Shown: positions 60,977-64,000 of the stretch, in pieces | Position numbering within the stretch: the first letter of the stretch is position 1 | Layout: every line of letters starts with the position of its first letter | Assembly (NCBI GenBank): GCA_027492585.1 | Contig: JAPUEK010000029.1 | Span: 38,880 to 102,879 of the forward strand | Direction: 5' to 3' | Source: Paracoccaceae bacterium | GTDB taxonomy: Bacteria > Pseudomonadota > Alphaproteobacteria > Rhodobacterales > Rhodobacteraceae | Length of the DNA stretch: 64,000 bases | Program-made: the position numbers and the translations under genes | Notes under the pieces: generated by a model | Told to the model about the DNA's origin: nothing | Databases searched by the model: none | What the model saw: the letters and a program-made list of their open reading frames with translations, nothing else

Positions 60977-61855
60977 TCAGGCCCGCGCCCAGGCGCGGAA
61001 GGCATCGGCCTGCCCGGCGGAGTTCAGATCGACCATCTTCTCCTCGATCACCGCCTGCGCCGCGGCCTGCGCCGGGATCAGCGCGTCGATGATGGCGATA
61101 CCGGGCGAATTCGCGTTGTAAACCGTGATCATGGCCGAGTTATAGGCCGTGATGATGTCGGAAAACAGGATCACGAGCGCCACGCCCGCCTCGGTCGCCG
61201 CCCGCATCATCGGCCGCGGCGTGCCGGAGCCGCCATGCATGCAGATCGGCACCCCCGTCGCTTCCCGCAGGGCGCGGATGCGGGCGATGTTGAGGTTCGG
61301 CGTCGCCTTTTCCTCGCCATGGGCGGAGCCATGGACATTGCCGATGGCCGGGGCGAGGATCGTGGCGCCGCTCTCCTTCACCAGCCGCACCGCCTCCGCC
61401 ACATCGGCGAGGTCATCATCCGTCTGCACCGCGCCATGTTCCATATGGCCCACGGCGGCTTCGACCAGCACGCCCAGCGGGGCGGCCACATTCACCACCT
61501 CGGCCACGCGGCGGATGTTTTCCTCCAGCGGCTCTTCGGCGGCATCCAGCATCACGCTCGTCGCCCCGGCGCGGATCGCATCGACGCAATCGGCCAGCGT
61601 TTCGCCATGGTCGAGGCTGATGCCCACCGGCACGGAGGCTTCGGCGGCCAGATGGCGCGCGACAAGGCACATCGTGTCAAAGCGCGTCGTCGCCCGCACG
61701 TCGGGATGGATGCGGATGACCACGGGCGAATTCATCTTTTCAGCGGCGGCAATCGCGGCCTGCACCACCTCGATGTTCATCGAGACAAAGGCGCCGACCG
61801 CGTATTTGTTCTGCGACGCATGTTTCAGCAACTGATCGAGCGAAGCGATCGGCAT
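60977..61855 (-). CDS. Class II ketose-(bis)phosphate aldolase (FbaA/GatY family)
   Basis: A 292-residue class II aldolase starting MPIASLDQLLKHASQNKYAVGAF (in part). Zinc-site histidines lie in GISLDHGETLADC (about 86), GNVHGSAHG (about 183), and ICMHGGSGTPRPMMR (about 214). The catalytic-region VEAAVGHMEHGAV differs from the usual VEGELG of fructose-bisphosphate aldolase, so it may accept a different phosphosugar. The GatY subgroup usually pairs with a GatZ subunit; the only GatZ-like gene here is 60 kb away. ATG 61855 gives the family-typical start. Confidence 0.85.
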   Translation of the reverse strand: MPIASLDQLLKHASQNKYAVGAFVSMNIEVVQAAIAAAEKMNSPVVIRIHPDVRATTRFDTMCLVARHLAAEASVPVGISLDHGETLADCVDAIRAGATSVMLDAAEEPLEENIRRVAEVVNVAAPLGVLVEAAVGHMEHGAVQTDDDLADVAEAVRLVKESGATILAPAIGNVHGSAHGEEKATPNLNIARIRALREATGVPICMHGGSGTPRPMMRAATEAGVALVILFSDIITAYNSAMITVYNANSPGIAIIDALIPAQAAAQAVIEEKMVDLNSAGQADAFRAWARA

Positions 61856-61886
61856 GGGGTAAGTCCTTGTGTTCCGGGTAAAGGAA

Positions 61887-61913
61887 GGTGGCCGGCGGGA
61901 GTAACCGGCCACC
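61887..61913 (-). terminator. Intercistronic stem-loop after the sugar-binding protein
   Basis: A 9-bp stem (GGTGGCCGG / CCGGCCACC) with a 9-base loop lies 13 bases after the binding-protein stop, followed leftward by TTCCTTTACC. It is probably a partial terminator or mRNA stabiliser that keeps binding-protein mRNA above the rest of the operon. Confidence 0.6.
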
Positions 61914-61925
61914 CGAGGGGGGGGG

Positions 61926-62870
61926 TTACTTCGCGGCCCAGCCCTGATAGTCGCCCACATTGTCGCGGGTCACGAGAGCGGGGGCGACCAGCACCACCGG
62001 GTTCGCCAGCGTCTCGCCCTTCTTCAGCGCGATCCCGGCATCGACGGCCGCTTCGGCCAGTTTGGCGGGAAGCTGGGCGGAAGAGGCTTCGATCATCGTA
62101 TCGCCTTTCAGCGCGTCCTCGATATCGGGGGAACCATCAACCGTGGTGATCACGATCCCGGTGCGGCCAAGCTGTTTCGCCGCCAGATCGGCCCCGATGG
62201 CCGAGGGATCGTTGATCGTGAAGATGGCGTTCACATCGTCATTGGCGGTCAGAAGCCCGGTCGTGACGTTCAGCCCGCCCTCGCGGGAGCCGATGCCGTT
62301 CTGGTTGTCCGACAGGATCTTGATGTCGGGGCTTGCCGCCAGCACTTCCTTGCAGCCTGCCGCGCGGTCGATCACGCCAGAAACCGGCGGGCCGTTGACG
62401 ATGATCACATTGCCTTTGCCGCCGAGCTTCTGCGCGATGTATTCGCAGGCCTGCTTGCCGGCGGTCACGTTGTCGGTGGTGATGGTCGCCTGGGCGCCGT
62501 CGGCGGTGTTGTCCACGGCGACGACGACGATGCCGGCGGCTTTCGCCCGCTCCACCGCCGCACCGATGGCCTTGGAATCCACTGCCGAGACGATGATCAT
62601 GTCCACGCCGGCCTGGATGAAATTGTCGAACTGGGTCGATTGCTTGCCAAGATCGTAATCACCGGAGACGACCAGAACCTGTGCATCCGGCGAGACGGCC
62701 TTCACGCGCTTTTCGATGGCCCCCGCAACCGCTCCGAAGAACGGGTTGCCGAGATCGACGACCGTCACGCCGACCGATTTCAGTTCTTGTGCAGCACCGA
62801 TCTGCGGGGCCACAGTAAGGGCGGTGGCCAGCATCAGAGCGGCCCCAAGGGACTTGGCATAGTGTTTCAT
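61926..62870 (-). CDS. Ribose-type sugar ABC transporter substrate-binding protein
   Basis: A 314-residue Peripla_BP_4 (RbsB-like) protein. Signal peptide MKHYAKSLGAALMLATALTV... with cleavage after GAAQ near residue 27. The mature start VGVTVVDLGNPFFGAVAGAI, then VSGDYDLGKQSTQFDNFIQAGVDMIIVSAVDS (in parts), VVAVDNTADG and the late VVITTVDGSPDIEDAL are the usual pentose/hexose-binding blocks. It is the first gene of the leftward sugar operon. GGAGGAAACC before the ATG at 62870 is a strong RBS, and the RpiR operator lies about 100 bases upstream. Confidence 0.94.
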   Translation of the reverse strand: MKHYAKSLGAALMLATALTVAPQIGAAQELKSVGVTVVDLGNPFFGAVAGAIEKRVKAVSPDAQVLVVSGDYDLGKQSTQFDNFIQAGVDMIIVSAVDSKAIGAAVERAKAAGIVVVAVDNTADGAQATITTDNVTAGKQACEYIAQKLGGKGNVIIVNGPPVSGVIDRAAGCKEVLAASPDIKILSDNQNGIGSREGGLNVTTGLLTANDDVNAIFTINDPSAIGADLAAKQLGRTGIVITTVDGSPDIEDALKGDTMIEASSAQLPAKLAEAAVDAGIALKKGETLANPVVLVAPALVTRDNVGDYQGWAAK

Positions 62871-62968
62871 GGTTTCCTCCACGGTGATCCTCCTCCGCCA
62901 CCCTTCGGCTTTCCGGCCTTTGGGCGGGGCAGCAGCGGCTGCCATGGCTTGACCATAAGACACAAAAC

Positions 62969-63004
62969 GTCTCACGGTAAACATATAAATGTTGATCGTG
63001 AGAC
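62969..63004. promoter_or_regulatory. Palindromic operator for the RpiR-type regulator
   Basis: A 36-base inverted repeat: GTCTCACG (62969-62976) and AACAT (62980-62984) mirrored by ATGTT (62989-62993) and CGTGAGAC (62997-63004) around ATAA. Thirteen of sixteen positions per arm pair. It lies between the divergent binding-protein and RpiR genes and overlaps the AT-rich probable promoter, so it should serve both. Binding by the adjacent regulator is inference. Confidence 0.7.
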
Positions 63005-63027
63005 AAAATGTTTCTCTGCGCTGCGGT

Positions 63028-63885
63028 ATGGACGGATCGGTCATGGATGAAGACAGCTTTGAAAAGCGGGCAGCGCGGGTCAATCTTTTTGCCGCCGAGC
63101 AGAAGATCGTCGAGCAACTGCTTGGAATCCCGGCGCATCAGCTTGCCATCATGACCTCCTCCGACCTGTCGGAAAGGTCCGATGCGAGCCGGTCCAGCAT
63201 CGACCGGCTGTCGCGCAAGCTCGGGTATCCGGGGCTGAAGGAGATGCGGAAGGCGCTGATCCTTGAGCGTGCAGGCGAAGATTCTCTGCATCGCAGCATC
63301 AGCGGCGAGCAGGGTTTTGCCGAGATCGCTCAGGCGGTGACCGCCGCGATGGCGGCGCGGACGACCAGTTTCGGCCAGTATCTTGCCCGCTCCGGTCAGC
63401 TCGATTCGCTGGTGGACCGTCTCCTGTCGGCGCGGATGGTGCTTCTCTTCGGGTCGGGGGAATCGGCGGCGCTGTGCAGCACGATCTACATGCGGCTCGT
63501 CCGCCTCGGCCTGTCGGTGCAGTTCACCGAGGAGCATCATACGCAGGTCACGCTCGCTTCGCTGATGACGGCGGAGGATCTGGCGATCTGCGTCTCCTAT
63601 TCGGGGGCGACGAAGGCGGTCATGTGGACGGCAGAGCTTGCCCGGCAGGCAGGGGCGGGTCTGGTGGCGCTGACCGGGGCGGGCGGCTCGCCGCTGGCAC
63701 GGCTGGCCGATCTCTCGCTGGTGCTGCCCACGGGCCTGACCCTGCCGGGCAGCGCCGAAGTGCTGGACCGCCTTGCCGCCGGGGTGCTGGCAGAGATCCT
63801 CTTTCAGTGCATCATTCAGCGCCGCCCCGATCTGGCGCAGAACTCGGTGAAGATCGACGATACGTTCGGCGAAGCCCGGCTCTAG
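63028..63885 (+). CDS. MurR/RpiR-family transcriptional regulator
   Basis: A regulator of about 285 residues. The N-terminal HTH_6 region (about 5-85) has LFAAEQKIVEQLLGIP, SSDLSERSDASRSSIDRLSRKLGY (in part) and LKEMRKALI. The C-terminal SIS domain (about 130-260) has MVLLFGSGESAALC and AICVSYSGATKAVM, which bind phosphosugars. It should control the divergent sugar operon in response to a phosphorylated intermediate. Starts at 63028 and 63043 are both possible; the longest in-frame ATG, 62989, falls inside the palindromic operator and is less likely. Confidence 0.88.
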   Translation: MDGSVMDEDSFEKRAARVNLFAAEQKIVEQLLGIPAHQLAIMTSSDLSERSDASRSSIDRLSRKLGYPGLKEMRKALILERAGEDSLHRSISGEQGFAEIAQAVTAAMAARTTSFGQYLARSGQLDSLVDRLLSARMVLLFGSGESAALCSTIYMRLVRLGLSVQFTEEHHTQVTLASLMTAEDLAICVSYSGATKAVMWTAELARQAGAGLVALTGAGGSPLARLADLSLVLPTGLTLPGSAEVLDRLAAGVLAEILFQCIIQRRPDLAQNSVKIDDTFGEARL

Positions 63886-63930
63886 CGCCGATCGATGCTC
63901 AGACCGGACAGGCGGAGCCTGCCGCCCGCC

Positions 63931-64000
63931 TGCCCTCCCCCCCTTCATCCACTGTGCATAAATATCCTGCGGGGAGGTCCGGAGGGGTGCAAAACCCCTC
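63931..64000 (-). repeat. Dispersed repeat, copy 5 (inverted, cut by window edge)
   Basis: After the RpiR gene, CTTCATCC then CATAAATATCCTGCGGGGAG leads into GGAGGGG-TGCAAAA-CCCCTC at the edge. Bases 63957-64000 are the exact reverse complement of 54912-54955. The hairpin follows the core leftward, as in the other copies read in that sense. The element continues beyond the window. Confidence 0.8.

Noticed and set aside
1..64000. Search by eye for tRNA, rRNA, CRISPR, prophage and insertion sequences
   Set aside because: No cloverleaf with a TTCGANNC-type arm, no regular spacer-repeat array, and no transposase or integrase frame was seen. A tRNAscan or IS search could still find something missed by eye.

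Overview
This 64 kb window is chromosomal DNA from a high-GC alphaproteobacterium, most likely of the Rhodobacteraceae/Paracoccaceae (Rhodobacter-Paracoccus-Haematobacter type). The grounds are the aerobic cobalamin pathway with CobF, CobG, CobN and BluE, the binding-protein ABC transporters, codon use, and a dispersed GGATATTT...GATGAAAG repeat in intergenic gaps. This placement is inference. I see no rRNA, tRNA, CRISPR array, prophage or intact insertion sequence.

Region 1 (1-14.8 kb). After the tail of an FAD-dependent dehydrogenase lies a carbohydrate locus. A GatZ-family gene is transcribed leftward. Rightward run a DeoR regulator, a BadF/NAGK-type sugar kinase, ABC transporter set 1 (binding protein and two permeases), a SIS-domain sugar isomerase/deaminase, a GH4 glycosidase, one UgpC/MsmK-type ATPase, an amidohydrolase, ABC set 2, and a secreted GH114 (endo-alpha-1,4-polygalactosaminidase family) protein. 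Together these could form a complete route for alpha-1,4-galactosamine-containing polymers: secreted cleavage, import, GH4 hydrolysis, phosphorylation, deamination to tagatose-6-phosphate, and entry to glycolysis through the GatZ homologue. This is the most novel candidate system here.

Region 2 (14.8-24.4 kb). A GAF-PucR regulator is followed by a polar amino-acid ABC transporter ending in methionine gamma-lyase (mdeA). Convergent to it are an AceE-like 2-oxoacid dehydrogenase E1 (mdeB-like) and a YgeA-like racemase, with a divergent Lrp regulator (mdeR-like). This resembles the mdeR-mdeAB methionine catabolic system with its own importer.

Region 3 (24.4-35.1 kb). A signalling island holds two paralogous histidine kinases without receivers (one soluble with five PAS units, one with an N-terminal 7TM sensor). 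With them are two response regulators with degenerate GGDEF-like output domains, a stand-alone Hpt protein, a single-domain receiver, and a remnant HATPase-receiver fusion. The parts suggest a split phosphorelay.

Region 4 (35.1-54.9 kb). Aerobic cobalamin biosynthesis: bluE, cobF, A, B, M, E, L, K, J, I, H, G, N, W and a DUF1636 gene, headed by a cobalamin riboswitch; then cobO and cobQ on the other strand; then cbtA/cbtB (cobalt transport) under a second cobalamin riboswitch. cobK and cobF are inserted in reverse orientation inside an otherwise continuous leftward gene string, with overlapping ends.

Region 5 (54.9-64 kb). A three-cysteine Rrf2 (NsrR-like) regulator and a nitronate monooxygenase precede a second sugar locus: a ribose-type ABC transporter, FGGY kinase and class II aldolase, divergent from an RpiR regulator that has a clear palindromic operator. 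The window ends inside a copy of the dispersed repeat.
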